A DNA stretch of 64,000 bases from Kineococcus endophyticus (GCF_040796495.1 NZ_JBFNQN010000011.1:1-64000), one strand, 5' to 3'; shown: positions 17,936-26,472, counted from the stretch's first letter. Numbers and translations are program-made. The notes: a model not told the origin generated them from the letters alone.

Positions 17936-18576
17936 TGCGCGGCCTCACGGCCCGGCAGGTCCTCCTCGCGACGGCGGGTCTGCTCGTGGCCCTCGTCGCC
18001 GGCGTGCTCGTGGGCCGCGCACTGCCCGCCGCCCCGGGCGCGAACTCCGTCGACGTCGGCTTCTCCCGCGACATGGCGACCCACCACGGGCAGGCCGTCT
18101 CGATGGCGTACACCGCCCTCGCGAAGGCCCCGTCGTCGCAGGTCCGGCAGCTGGCCGTCGACATCGCCTCGACGCAGGGCAACCAGGCGGGCCGGATGCA
18201 GCAGCTGCTCCTGTCCTGGGACCAGCCCCTCTCCTCGGCCGGACGTCCCGTCATGGCGTGGATGGCCGGCACCGACCTGCACGCCCGGCACGAGGTGGAG
18301 CAGGCGCAGGGCCGGATCATGCCGGGCATGGCGACGGCGGCCGAGATGGCGCGGTTGAACGCCGAGGACGGTGAGGCGTTCGAGGTCGACTTCCTGCAGC
18401 TCATGCTGCGCCACCACGCCGGGGGGATCGAGATGGCGCAGTACGGCGCCGAGCACGCCACGACGGCGGAGGTCCGGGACCTCGCGGCGGCCATCGTGGC
18501 CAGCCAGGAGGCGGAGTCGCAGCTGCTGACGACGTACCTCACCGAGCGCGGAGCCGCCCCGCTCCCGGCGTCGTGA
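17935..18576 (+). CDS. DUF305 ferritin-like exported protein
   Basis: The 213-residue protein has an N-terminal signal or anchor helix (about 8-30) and two DUF305 halves with the paired motifs DMATHHGQAVSMA and LMLRHHAGGIEMAQYG. The repeated His-His and Met residues suggest metal binding; some family members are linked to copper. It is secreted or membrane-anchored outside the cell. It overlaps the upstream DUF3105 gene by one base, and a Nudix gene follows after 10 bp, giving a three-gene operon. Confidence 0.9.
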   Translation: MRGLTARQVLLATAGLLVALVAGVLVGRALPAAPGANSVDVGFSRDMATHHGQAVSMAYTALAKAPSSQVRQLAVDIASTQGNQAGRMQQLLLSWDQPLSSAGRPVMAWMAGTDLHARHEVEQAQGRIMPGMATAAEMARLNAEDGEAFEVDFLQLMLRHHAGGIEMAQYGAEHATTAEVRDLAAAIVASQEAESQLLTTYLTERGAAPLPAS

Positions 18577-18586
18577 GGGGAGTGCG

Positions 18587-18994
18587 GTGAGGCTCGTCGT
18601 GGGTGCGGCCCTCGTCGACGACCTGAGCGCTCCGCGACGGCTGCTGGCCGCCCGGCGCAGCGCACCGCCGGCGCTCGCGGGGAAGTGGGAGCTGCCCGGG
18701 GGCAAGGTCGAGCCGGGGGAGACGCCGCAGGAGGCGTTGCACCGCGAGCTGGCCGAGGAGCTCGGGGTCGTCGTGCGGCTCGGGGACGAGGTCGTGCACC
18801 CGGACGGCGCGTGGCCCCTGACCCCCGACCTGGAGATGCGCGTGTGGTTCGGCGTGCTCGTGCGCGGGACGCCGGAACCCCTGCAGGACCACGACGAGCT
18901 GCGGTGGCTGGAGCGCGGGAGCTGGGCCGGCGTCGACTGGCTGCCCGGCGACGTGCCGCTCGTCGCGGCGATGGAGCGGCTCGCCCGGCCCTGA
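18587..18994 (+). CDS. Nudix hydrolase, MutT-like (putative 8-oxo-dGTP diphosphatase)
   Basis: The 135-residue protein contains a full Nudix box, GKVEPGETPQEALHRELAEE followed by LG, with the catalytic glutamates in the REL-x-EE part. The preceding GKWELPGG is typical of MutT proteins that clean oxidised nucleotides from the pool. The substrate is inferred from similarity only. GTG 18587 has GAGGGGA about 5 nt upstream, overlapping the end of the DUF305 gene. The product is cytoplasmic. Confidence 0.88.
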   Translation: MRLVVGAALVDDLSAPRRLLAARRSAPPALAGKWELPGGKVEPGETPQEALHRELAEELGVVVRLGDEVVHPDGAWPLTPDLEMRVWFGVLVRGTPEPLQDHDELRWLERGSWAGVDWLPGDVPLVAAMERLARP

Positions 18995-19020
18995 CGGGCC
19001 GCCGCCCTGGACGCATCGTC

Positions 19021-19055
19021 GGCACCTCGCTCCCGTTCAACGGGAGCGAGGTGCC
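19021..19055. terminator. Near-perfect 35-bp palindrome between convergent genes
   Basis: GGCACCTCGCTCCCGTT (19021-19037) is followed after one base by its exact reverse complement (19039-19055). The flanks add ATCGT / ACGAT with one mismatch. It sits between the Nudix gene (+) and the BCCT gene (-), so it can act as a bidirectional terminator. It shares the GCACC...CGCTCCCGTTC sequence with a hairpin near 26407-26424, so it may also be a dispersed repeat. Confidence 0.75.
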
Positions 19056-19094
19056 AACGATCGTCCCCCCGGGCGGTCGCCGGGGCCGCGCGGG

Positions 19095-20792
19095 TCAGCG
19101 GGAGGGTTCGGCGCCCGGGGCGGGCGGCGTGGCCTCGACGTGGGTCGGGACCGGGCTGTCCCAGTCGCTGTCGGCGGCCGTCACCTTCGGGTCGCGGCGG
19201 TCGCCGCGGCGGCGCTGGGGCGAGGTGATCTTCGGGTCGCGGGCGAGGTCCTTCACGAGCGCGACCGCCATGAGCGCCATGACCACGAGGAACGGGGCCG
19301 CGGCGATGATGGTGATGTCCTGCAGCGCTTCCAGACCGCCGGCGAAGAACAGCACGATGGCGACCAGACCCATGAGGCCGCCCCACAGCGCGACGAGCCA
19401 CTTCTGCGGTTCGTCGACGCCGTAGGAGCTCAGCGAACCCATGACGATGCTCGAGGCGTCGGCGCCGGAGACGAAGAAGATCGCCACGAGCACGACGACG
19501 AGCACGGACGTGAACCCGGCCCACGGGAACTGCTGCAGGAACGTGAACATCTGCGACTCCTGGTTCGCGATGCCCGCGATGTCGGCGCCGCCGGCGCCGT
19601 CCACGAACTTGCGCTGCAGGTCGATCGCGGCGCCGCCGAGCACCGAGAACCACACCAGGCTGACGGCCGTCGGGACGAGCATGACGCCCACGATGAACTC
19701 ACGGATGGTGCGGCCCTTGGAGATCTTGGCCAGGAAGGCCCCGACGAAGGGCGTCCACGACACCCACCACGCCCAGTAGAAGAGCGTCCAGGCGCTCAGC
19801 CAGTCGGTGCCGCCGAAGGCGCCCGTGCGGGTGGCCATCGTCGGCAGCGCGGCGAGGTAGTTGCCCGCCGAGGCCGGGATGAGGTTGAGCATGAAGACGG
19901 TCGGGCCGACCACGAAGAGGAAGAACAGCAGCGCCAGGGCCAGCACCATGTTGGTGTTGGACAGCCACTTGATGCCGCGCTCGATGCCGCTGATGGCCGA
20001 GACGATGAAGCAGACCGTCAGGACGGCGATGATGAGGACCTTGACCGTCGTGGAGTTGGCGATGCCGAAGACCTCGGTGAGGCCGCCGTTCATCTGCGCC
20101 GCGCCCAGGCCGAGGCTGACCGCCGAGCCGAACAGCGTCGCGAAGATCGCGAAGACGTCGATGACGCGCGCCGCGCTCTTGCCGCGGCGGCCGCGCAGCA
20201 GGGGGGCGAAGGCCGCCGAGAAGCCGCCCGCGCGCTCCTTGCGGTAGCTGGAGTACGCCAGGGCGAGCCCGACGACGGCGTAGATCGCCCACGGGTGCAG
20301 GCCCCAGTGGAAGAGCGAGTAGTTCATCGCCTCGGTGGCGGCGGCCTGCGAGCCGGGGGTCTGGTCGTTCTGCGGGACCGTCATGAGGTGGGTCACGGGC
20401 TCGGTCACGCCGTAGAACATCAGGCCGATGCCCATGCCGGCGGAGAACATCATCGCGATCCACGACGCCCGCGAGTGCTCGGGGCGGTCCTCGTCGCGGC
20501 CGAGGCGGATGCGGCCGAAGCGGCTGAAGGCCAGGACGAGGGCGAGGACGACGAAGCCCGTCGCCCCCAGCACGAAGGCCCAGCCGAAGTCGCCGACGAC
20601 GACCTGCAGGACGGCGTCCGCGCCGGACTTCAGCTGGGTCGGCCAGACGGCGCCGACGATCAGGAAGAGGACCACCACGCCCGCGGCGACCGCGAACGTC
20701 CGCTTGTCGACGGGTGGACGTCCGGCTGCTCCGGCGGGGCCGGGTGAGGGGGTGGACGACGTGCCGGTTCGGTGCTCAGGCGGTGCGGACAT
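19095..20792 (-). CDS. BCCT family osmolyte transporter (betaine/choline/carnitine type)
   Basis: This 565-residue membrane protein has about 12 transmembrane segments. It contains the family hallmarks FSAGMGIGLMFYGVTEPVTH and the Trp-rich segment FYWAWWVSWTPFVGAFLAKI followed by SKGRTIREF. Such carriers import compatible solutes (glycine betaine, choline, carnitine), usually with sodium, in response to osmotic stress. The acidic and charged C-terminal tail (about 520-565) could be the osmosensory region. The N-terminal 25 residues are low-complexity. The specific substrate cannot be read from the sequence. It is a single-gene unit ending at a shared palindrome. Confidence 0.94.
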   Translation of the reverse strand: MSAPPEHRTGTSSTPSPGPAGAAGRPPVDKRTFAVAAGVVVLFLIVGAVWPTQLKSGADAVLQVVVGDFGWAFVLGATGFVVLALVLAFSRFGRIRLGRDEDRPEHSRASWIAMMFSAGMGIGLMFYGVTEPVTHLMTVPQNDQTPGSQAAATEAMNYSLFHWGLHPWAIYAVVGLALAYSSYRKERAGGFSAAFAPLLRGRRGKSAARVIDVFAIFATLFGSAVSLGLGAAQMNGGLTEVFGIANSTTVKVLIIAVLTVCFIVSAISGIERGIKWLSNTNMVLALALLFFLFVVGPTVFMLNLIPASAGNYLAALPTMATRTGAFGGTDWLSAWTLFYWAWWVSWTPFVGAFLAKISKGRTIREFIVGVMLVPTAVSLVWFSVLGGAAIDLQRKFVDGAGGADIAGIANQESQMFTFLQQFPWAGFTSVLVVVLVAIFFVSGADASSIVMGSLSSYGVDEPQKWLVALWGGLMGLVAIVLFFAGGLEALQDITIIAAAPFLVVMALMAVALVKDLARDPKITSPQRRRGDRRDPKVTAADSDWDSPVPTHVEATPPAPGAEPSR

Positions 20793-20934
20793 GAGGGCGA
20801 GGGTGGCACGGAATGGCTCGTCCGGGCCACCCGGCGATGATCAGAACGGACTACCGGACGAGCGTTTCCGCAGGTCAGAGGGTCGTTCAAGAGTGAAGGA
20901 CCGCGCGCCCGTCCCGGGGGCCGGAGGGCGCGGA

Positions 20935-20940
20935 TAGACT
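20935..20940 (+). promoter_or_regulatory. Possible -10 box for typA
   Basis: TAGACT lies about 105 bp before the typA start, in the 252-bp space between the divergent BCCT and typA genes. No matching -35 is visible, so this is weak. The rest of that space shows no gene or repeat. Confidence 0.3.
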
Positions 20941-21044
20941 GTGGTGTCAACCCCTCCCGGCCCGGCCGCGCTCTCGACTGCGCAGCGGGGTGGAGCCCGT
21001 CGCGGAGCCGACGACCAGACCACGAGAAGCGGATCGAGAACCTG

Positions 21045-22937
21045 ATGCCCCTGAGCACCCGCGAGGACCTGCGCAACGTCGCGATCGTCGCCCACGTCGA
21101 CCACGGCAAGACGACGCTCGTCGACGCGATGCTCTGGCAGTCCGGCGCGTTCCGCGCGGGCTCCGACGTCGCCGACCGCGTCATGGACTCCGGCGACCTC
21201 GAGCGCGAGAAGGGCATCACCATCCTCGCGAAGAACACCTCGGTCCGGTACGCCGGCCCCGGTGCTCCCGAGGGCGGCATGACCATCAACATCATCGACA
21301 CCCCCGGCCACGCCGACTTCGGTGGTGAGGTCGAGCGCGGCCTGTCCATGGTCGACGGCGTCGTCCTGCTCGTCGACGCCTCCGAGGGCCCGCTGCCGCA
21401 GACCCGCTTCGTGCTGCGCAAGGCGCTCGCGGCCGGCATGCCCGTCGTCATCCTCGTCAACAAGGTCGACCGCCCCGACGCGCGCATCGCCGCCGTCGTG
21501 GAGGAGACGTACGACCTCCTGCTCGACCTGGCCGCCGACGTCGAGGGCATCGACGCCGACAAGCTGCTCGAGGTCCCCGTGGTCTACGCCTCGGCCAAGA
21601 ACGGCCGTGCGTCCCTGACCCAGCCCGAGGACGGCGGCCTGCCGGACTCCGAGGACCTCGTCCCGCTGTTCCAGACGATCCTCGACACCATCCCGGCGCC
21701 GACGTACGACCCCGAGACGCCGCTGCAGGCGCACGTCACCAACCTCGACGCCTCCCCGTTCCTCGGCCGCCTCGCGCTGCTGCGCGTGTTCTCCGGTGAG
21801 CTCGTCAAGGGCCAGACCGTCGCGTGGTGCAAGCACGACGGGTCCATGGAGCGCGTGCGCATCACCGAGCTGCTCGTCACCGAGGCCGTCAGCCGCGTGC
21901 CCGGCGAGAAGGCCGGCCCCGGCGACATCGTCGCGGTCGCCGGGATCGAGGGCATCACCATCGGCGAGACCCTCGCCGACCCCGAGGACCCGCGCCCGCT
22001 GCCGCTCATCACCGTCGACGAGCCCGCCATCTCGATGGTCATCGGCACCAACACCTCGCCGCTGGCCGGCCGGGTCAAGGGCTCGAAGGTCACCGCGCGC
22101 CTGGTCAAGGACCGCCTCGAGTCCGAGCTCGTCGGCAACGTGTCCATCCGCGTCCTGCCCACCGAGCGCCCCGACGCCTGGGAGGTCCAGGGCCGCGGTG
22201 AGCTGGCGCTGGCGATCCTCGTCGAGCAGATGCGCCGCGAGGGCTACGAGCTGACCGTCGGCAAGCCGCAGGTCGTCCTGCGCAAGGACGAGAACGGCAA
22301 GACGCTCGAGCCCTTCGAGAACCTGACGATCGACTCCCCCGAGGAGTACCTGGGGCCGATCACCCAGCTCCTCGCCGCCCGCAAGGGCCGCATGGAGACG
22401 ATGACGAACCACGGCACCGGCTGGGTGCGCATGGAGTTCTACGTCCCCTCCCGCGGGCTCATCGGCTTCCGCACCGAGTTCCTCACCGACACCCGCGGCA
22501 CCGGCATCGCGCACGCGCTGTTCGCGCAGTACGACCACTGGGCCGGCGAGATCCGCACCCGCCAGTCCGGCTCGCTCGTCGCCGACCGCGCCGGTGTCGC
22601 CACTGCGTTCGCGATGACGAACCTGCAGGAGCGCGGCCAGATGTTCATCGAGCCCACCTCCGAGGTGTACGAGGGCATGATCGTCGGGGAGAACTCCCGC
22701 GCCGACGACATGGACGTCAACATCACCAAGGAGAAGAAGCTCACCAACATGCGCTCGTCGACGTCCGACGAGTTCGAGCGCCTCATCCCGCCGCGCCACC
22801 TGTCCCTCGAGCAGTGCCTGGAGTTCTGCCGCGAGGACGAGTGCGTCGAGGTGACGCCGGAGGCCGTGCGCATCCGCAAGGTCGAGCTGGACCAGACCCA
22901 GCGCGCTCGCGCCACGTCCAAGGCCAAGCGCAGCTGA
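21045..22937 (+). CDS. typA: Ribosome-associated translational GTPase TypA/BipA
   Basis: TypA is an EF-G-like GTPase that binds the ribosome and helps 50S assembly and stress adaptation. The 630-residue protein starts with NVAIVAHVDHGKTTLVDAML (G1), has EREKGITI (G2), DTPGHADFGGEVER (G3), VNKVDRPDAR (G4) and SAKN (G5), followed by domain II, domain III and the BipA-specific C-terminal domain with the GYVP-like RGLIGFRTEFLTDTRGTG. The length is normal. From memory it neighbours mshB in mycobacteria as well. Confidence 0.97.
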   Translation: MPLSTREDLRNVAIVAHVDHGKTTLVDAMLWQSGAFRAGSDVADRVMDSGDLEREKGITILAKNTSVRYAGPGAPEGGMTINIIDTPGHADFGGEVERGLSMVDGVVLLVDASEGPLPQTRFVLRKALAAGMPVVILVNKVDRPDARIAAVVEETYDLLLDLAADVEGIDADKLLEVPVVYASAKNGRASLTQPEDGGLPDSEDLVPLFQTILDTIPAPTYDPETPLQAHVTNLDASPFLGRLALLRVFSGELVKGQTVAWCKHDGSMERVRITELLVTEAVSRVPGEKAGPGDIVAVAGIEGITIGETLADPEDPRPLPLITVDEPAISMVIGTNTSPLAGRVKGSKVTARLVKDRLESELVGNVSIRVLPTERPDAWEVQGRGELALAILVEQMRREGYELTVGKPQVVLRKDENGKTLEPFENLTIDSPEEYLGPITQLLAARKGRMETMTNHGTGWVRMEFYVPSRGLIGFRTEFLTDTRGTGIAHALFAQYDHWAGEIRTRQSGSLVADRAGVATAFAMTNLQERGQMFIEPTSEVYEGMIVGENSRADDMDVNITKEKKLTNMRSSTSDEFERLIPPRHLSLEQCLEFCREDECVEVTPEAVRIRKVELDQTQRARATSKAKRS

Positions 22938-22952
22938 CGCCCTGACGCCTCC

Positions 22953-22989
22953 GCAGAGCCCCGCGAGCCCCGTGCTCGCGGGGCTCTGC
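22953..22989 (+). terminator. 16-bp perfect hairpin terminator after typA
   Basis: GCAGAGCCCCGCGAGC (22953-22968) pairs with GCTCGCGGGGCTCTGC (22974-22989) across a CCCGT loop, 15 bp after the typA stop. Confidence 0.85.
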
Positions 22990-23042
22990 GCGTTCGGGGC
23001 TGCGGCGCGGCGGGTGTGATCGCGGGCGGGGGGCTACCGGGC

Positions 23043-23048
23043 CAGGAT
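23043..23048 (+). promoter_or_regulatory. Possible -10 box of a leaderless mshB transcript
   Basis: CAGGAT ends 6 nt before the ATG at 23055, the same spacing as other leaderless candidates here. The first base is C instead of the usual T. Confidence 0.35.
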
Positions 23049-23054
23049 GGGGAC

Positions 23055-24122
23055 ATGACGACGACACCTCCCGAACGGCCCGACGACGCCGGGGCGGCGG
23101 TGGCGGGGCGCGACCCGCTGGAGATCGCGGCGGACGTCGTCGAGGACGCGCTGGGGGAGCTCGACCCCGAGGCGCTCGCGGCGATGGACGCCCTGGACCA
23201 GCCCCGGCGCATCCTCCTCGTCCACGCGCACCCGGACGACGAGACGATCGGCACCGGCGCGACGATGGCGCGCTACGCCGAGGCGGGAGCGAGCGTCACG
23301 CTGCTCACGGCCACCCGCGGGGAGCTGGGGGAGGTCATCCCGGCCGAGCTCGCCCACCTGGACCCCGACGCCCTGGGGGAGCACCGCACGCACGAGCTGG
23401 CGACGGCGATGGAGGCCCTCGGGGTCACCGACCACCGCTTCCTGACGCGTCCCGACGGCTCGGGGTACCGGGACTCGGGCATGGTCTGGCTCGCGCCGGG
23501 GCAGGCCGCGTCGACGACGGTGGACGGCGGGGAGGTCGACCCGCGGGCGCTCACGGCGGCCGACCCCGACGAGGTCGCCGCGCAGGTCGCGGCCGTCGTG
23601 CGCGAGGTGCGTCCGCAGGTCGTCGTCACCTACGAACCGGGCGGCGGGTACGGCCACCCCGACCACGTCCGGGTGCACGAGGCCACCGTGCGCGCCCTGG
23701 TGCTGGCGGCGGGTGACCAGCACGACGGGACGGTGCCGTGGCAGGTCGCGAAGGTCTACGAGATCGTCCAGCCCGAGTCGGCCGTCCGGGTGGCGTTGCG
23801 CGCCCTCGCCGGGACCGGGGCCGCGGGCGCCGGGGACCCCGACGGGACGCTGCCGAGCGTCGTCGTGCCCGACGGGGAGGTCACGACGGTGGTCGACGGC
23901 ACGGGACAGCTGCCCGCCAAGCTCGCCGCGCTGCGCGCCCACGCCACCCAGGTCGAGCTCGACCTCGACGCCGACGTGCCCGTCATGCGCCTGTCCAACG
24001 GTGTGCCGCAACCGGTCTGGCCGACCGAGCACTTCCGCCTGCGGCACGGCGTGGCCTCGGGGCCGTTCGACGCCGACGGTCGGGAGACGGACCTGTTCGC
24101 CGGCGTCGCCCCCGCGGAGTGA
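23055..24122 (+). CDS. mshB: Mycothiol biosynthesis deacetylase MshB
   Basis: MshB removes the acetyl group from GlcNAc-inositol in mycothiol synthesis, the actinobacterial equivalent of glutathione production. The zinc site is visible: HAHPDDE (57-63) with His and Asp/Glu, and GYGHPDHVRVH further on with the third ligand. GELGEVIP and GYRDSGM are typical of MshB rather than of the mycothiol conjugate amidase Mca. The first ~50 residues, before RRILLVHAHPDDE, are an extra acidic segment compared with mycobacterial MshB as I remember it. The start ATG has no Shine-Dalgarno. Confidence 0.92.
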   Translation: MTTTPPERPDDAGAAVAGRDPLEIAADVVEDALGELDPEALAAMDALDQPRRILLVHAHPDDETIGTGATMARYAEAGASVTLLTATRGELGEVIPAELAHLDPDALGEHRTHELATAMEALGVTDHRFLTRPDGSGYRDSGMVWLAPGQAASTTVDGGEVDPRALTAADPDEVAAQVAAVVREVRPQVVVTYEPGGGYGHPDHVRVHEATVRALVLAAGDQHDGTVPWQVAKVYEIVQPESAVRVALRALAGTGAAGAGDPDGTLPSVVVPDGEVTTVVDGTGQLPAKLAALRAHATQVELDLDADVPVMRLSNGVPQPVWPTEHFRLRHGVASGPFDADGRETDLFAGVAPAE

Positions 24123-24301
24123 CGCGGCGCTAGCACACCGCGGCGTCGTGCGCCGGGTGATCGGTTCGACACGTTCCGTTGCTCCGGGCGGGTGAACGCG
24201 ATCGTCCGAACGCGTCACGGTGGGTGGCCGTGCGTGAGGGGCCGGGGTTGGCTGGACCCACGTCCGGAACCCGCCGGGCGTGATCCGAGGAGGAGCGGCC
24301 C

Positions 24302-26269
24302 GTGGCCCACGTCCTGCGCGCCCCCGACGCCCGGCGCACGTCCGAGCAGCCCGCCCGTCACGGCGCACCCCGCGCCGGCCGCGACAGCGCCGACGTCGGC
24401 CGGCTGCGCGAGCGCAACCGCCGCCGCCGCACCCGGACGCTGCTGCTCGTCGTGCTCGCCGCGCTGCTCGTCCTCGACGTCCGCCTGGCCACCGGCGGGT
24501 CCCTCGTCCCGGACCTGCCGGCCGTCGACCCCCTGTACCTCATGATCGGCGTCTTCTTCGCCTTCATGATCGCGCTGATGCTCGGCCAGACCCTCGTCTC
24601 CGGGCGCTCGCCGCACGTCGTGTACCGGCCCGAGCAGATCGACGTCTCCCTCGACGACGTCAAGGGCCTGGACCCCGTCAAGGAGGACGTCGAGCGCAGC
24701 CTCGACCTGTTCCTCGGCTCGCGCACCTTCCGCAGCCGCATGGGCGGCCGTCCGCGCCGCGGCCTCCTCTTCGAGGGCTCGCCGGGCACGGGCAAGACGC
24801 ACATGGCCAAGGCCATGGCGCGCGAGGCGGGCGTCCCGTTCCTCTTCGTCTCCGCGACCAGCTTCCAGTCCATGTGGTACGGCGCGACGGCCCGCAAGGT
24901 GCGCTCCTACTTCAAGGCCCTGCGCAAGGCCGCCCGCCGCGAGGGCGGCGCCATCGGGTTCATCGAGGAGATCGACGCGATCGCCGGTGCCCGCGGCGGC
25001 ATGAGCTCGATGACCGCCGCCACGACCGCGAGCGTCATGGGCTGCGGTGGCCTCACCAACCTGCCCATGTCCCTGCCGGGTACCGCTCCCGCGACGGGAC
25101 ACGCTGCGCTGCAGACCGAACGGCTCGCCTCCAGCGAGGGTGCCAGCGGCGTCGTCAACGAGCTGCTCGTGCAGATGCAGTCCTTCGACGAGCCCACGAC
25201 GTCCGAGCGCCTGCACGGCTGGTTCGTCGACACGGTGAACCGGTTCCTGCCCGCCGACCGCCGGCTCCAGCGTCCCGTCGGCGAACCCGTCGAGGTCCTG
25301 ATCATCGCCGCGACCAACCGCGCCGACGCCCTCGACCCGGCGCTGCTGCGCCCCGGCCGCTTCGACCGCCGCATGACCTTCGGTCTGCCGGACAAGGCCG
25401 GTCGCCGGCAGCTCGTCGACCACTTCCTGGCCCGCAAGGCCCACGAGGCGCCCCTCGACGAGGCCGAGCGCCGCGACGCCCTGGCCGGCATCACCAACGG
25501 CTACTCGCCGGTGATGATCGAGAACCTGCTCGACGAGGCCCTCGTCAACGCGGTCCGCCGCGGCGGCGACGGCATGAGCTGGGCCGACGTCGAGCACGCC
25601 CGGCTCGTCACCGAGGTCGGCCTCGGCCAGCCGGTCGCCTACACCGACCACGAGGCGCGCCTCATCGCGACCCACGAGGCCGGGCACGCCGCCGTCGCGT
25701 GGCTCGTCGCGCCGCAGCGGCGCCTGGAGATCCTCACGATCGTCAAGCGCGCCAGCGCCCTCGGGCTGCTCGCCCACGGTGACGCCGAGGACGTCTACAC
25801 CCGCTCGCGCACCGAGCTGGCCGGCATGATCAAGATCGCCTTCGGGGGGCAGGTGGCCGAGGAGCTGTTCTTCGGCGACGTCTCCACCGGTCCGGCCGGC
25901 GACCTGCAGTCGGCGACGTCGGTCGCCGCCCAGATGGTCGGCTCCGCGGGCATGGCGGGCACGCTCGTGTCCTTCGCCGCCGTCCAGCAGGGCGCCTTCG
26001 CCGACGGCAACCTCGTCTCCCGCGTCCTGGGCGACTCCGAGGGCCGCCGCCTGGTGGAGAACCTGCTGCGCGAGCAGAAGGAGGCCGTCCGCGAGCTGCT
26101 CGGTCGCCACCGCCACCTCGTCGAGGCGCTGCGCGACGCGCTGCTGGAGCGCCACGAGCTCATCGGCCACGAGATCACCGACGTGCTCCAGGCCGCGCAG
26201 GCCGAGCACGCGTCGGCTGCCCCGCAGCGGGTCATCGACCTGCGCGACCCCGCCGACCGGCGGATCTGA
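24302..26269 (+). CDS. Divergent FtsH-like membrane AAA ATPase / zinc metalloprotease
   Basis: The 655-residue protein follows the FtsH plan: two transmembrane helices (about 45-62 and 78-98), an AAA domain and an M41 peptidase domain. Walker A is GSPGTGKT (159-166); the pore loop reads MWYG (191-194) where FtsH has FVG. Walker B reads FIEEID (220-225), with Glu replacing the usual Asp of FIDEID. The second region of homology is AATNRADALDPALLRPGRFD. The zinc site HEAGH (458-462) and the third ligand in GDLQ (near 534) are intact. The loop between the helices is only about 15 residues, and two inserts (about 232-282 and 297-330) interrupt the AAA core. A GAGGAGGAG ribosome-binding site precedes GTG 24302. 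It is probably an accessory FtsH paralogue with altered ATP turnover. Confidence 0.85.
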   Translation: MAHVLRAPDARRTSEQPARHGAPRAGRDSADVGRLRERNRRRRTRTLLLVVLAALLVLDVRLATGGSLVPDLPAVDPLYLMIGVFFAFMIALMLGQTLVSGRSPHVVYRPEQIDVSLDDVKGLDPVKEDVERSLDLFLGSRTFRSRMGGRPRRGLLFEGSPGTGKTHMAKAMAREAGVPFLFVSATSFQSMWYGATARKVRSYFKALRKAARREGGAIGFIEEIDAIAGARGGMSSMTAATTASVMGCGGLTNLPMSLPGTAPATGHAALQTERLASSEGASGVVNELLVQMQSFDEPTTSERLHGWFVDTVNRFLPADRRLQRPVGEPVEVLIIAATNRADALDPALLRPGRFDRRMTFGLPDKAGRRQLVDHFLARKAHEAPLDEAERRDALAGITNGYSPVMIENLLDEALVNAVRRGGDGMSWADVEHARLVTEVGLGQPVAYTDHEARLIATHEAGHAAVAWLVAPQRRLEILTIVKRASALGLLAHGDAEDVYTRSRTELAGMIKIAFGGQVAEELFFGDVSTGPAGDLQSATSVAAQMVGSAGMAGTLVSFAAVQQGAFADGNLVSRVLGDSEGRRLVENLLREQKEAVRELLGRHRHLVEALRDALLERHELIGHEITDVLQAAQAEHASAAPQRVIDLRDPADRRI

Positions 26270-26274
26270 AGGCT

Positions 26275-26314
26275 CGTCGCGACCGGGACCCGGAGGGGAG
26301 TCCCGGTCGCGACG
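26275..26314 (+). terminator. 15-bp perfect hairpin terminator after the FtsH-like gene
   Basis: CGTCGCGACCGGGAC (26275-26289) pairs with GTCCCGGTCGCGACG (26300-26314) over a 10-nt loop, beginning 6 bp after the stop codon. It is the first of three consecutive hairpins. Confidence 0.8.
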
Positions 26315-26320
26315 CAGGAC

Positions 26321-26424
26321 CTCGCGACGGCACCGGAGCCGGGGGGCTGAGCTCCGGGGGGCGGTCGTCGCGAGTGGGGCACGGGAGCGGGGCACCCCGG
26401 GGGGCTGGGGTGCACCGCTCCCGT
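26321..26424. repeat. Two further consecutive long hairpins before the riboswitch
   Basis: The first is bounded by CTCGCGAC (26321-26328) and GTCGCGAG (26367-26374), with an inner stem CCGGAG / CTCCGG. The second has arms ACGGGAGCGG plus GCACCCC (26381-26398) and GGGGTGC plus CCGCTCCCGT (26407-26424), a 17-bp stem with one G-A mismatch. Together with the terminator at 26275 they form three tandem hairpins between the FtsH-like gene and the promoter of the next gene. Confidence 0.65.
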
Positions 26425-26436
26425 TCGGCCGTGCGC

Positions 26437-26466
26437 TTGAACCGGACCGGCAGGGTCTGGTTTCCT
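26437..26466 (+). promoter_or_regulatory. Putative promoter of the SAM-IV-controlled gene
   Basis: TTGAAC (26437-26442) and TTTCCT (26461-26466) are separated by 18 bp. The predicted start of transcription, near 26473, falls exactly at the first stem of the riboswitch, which supports the assignment although the -10 is poor. Confidence 0.4.
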
Positions 26467-26472
26467 GCTCCC

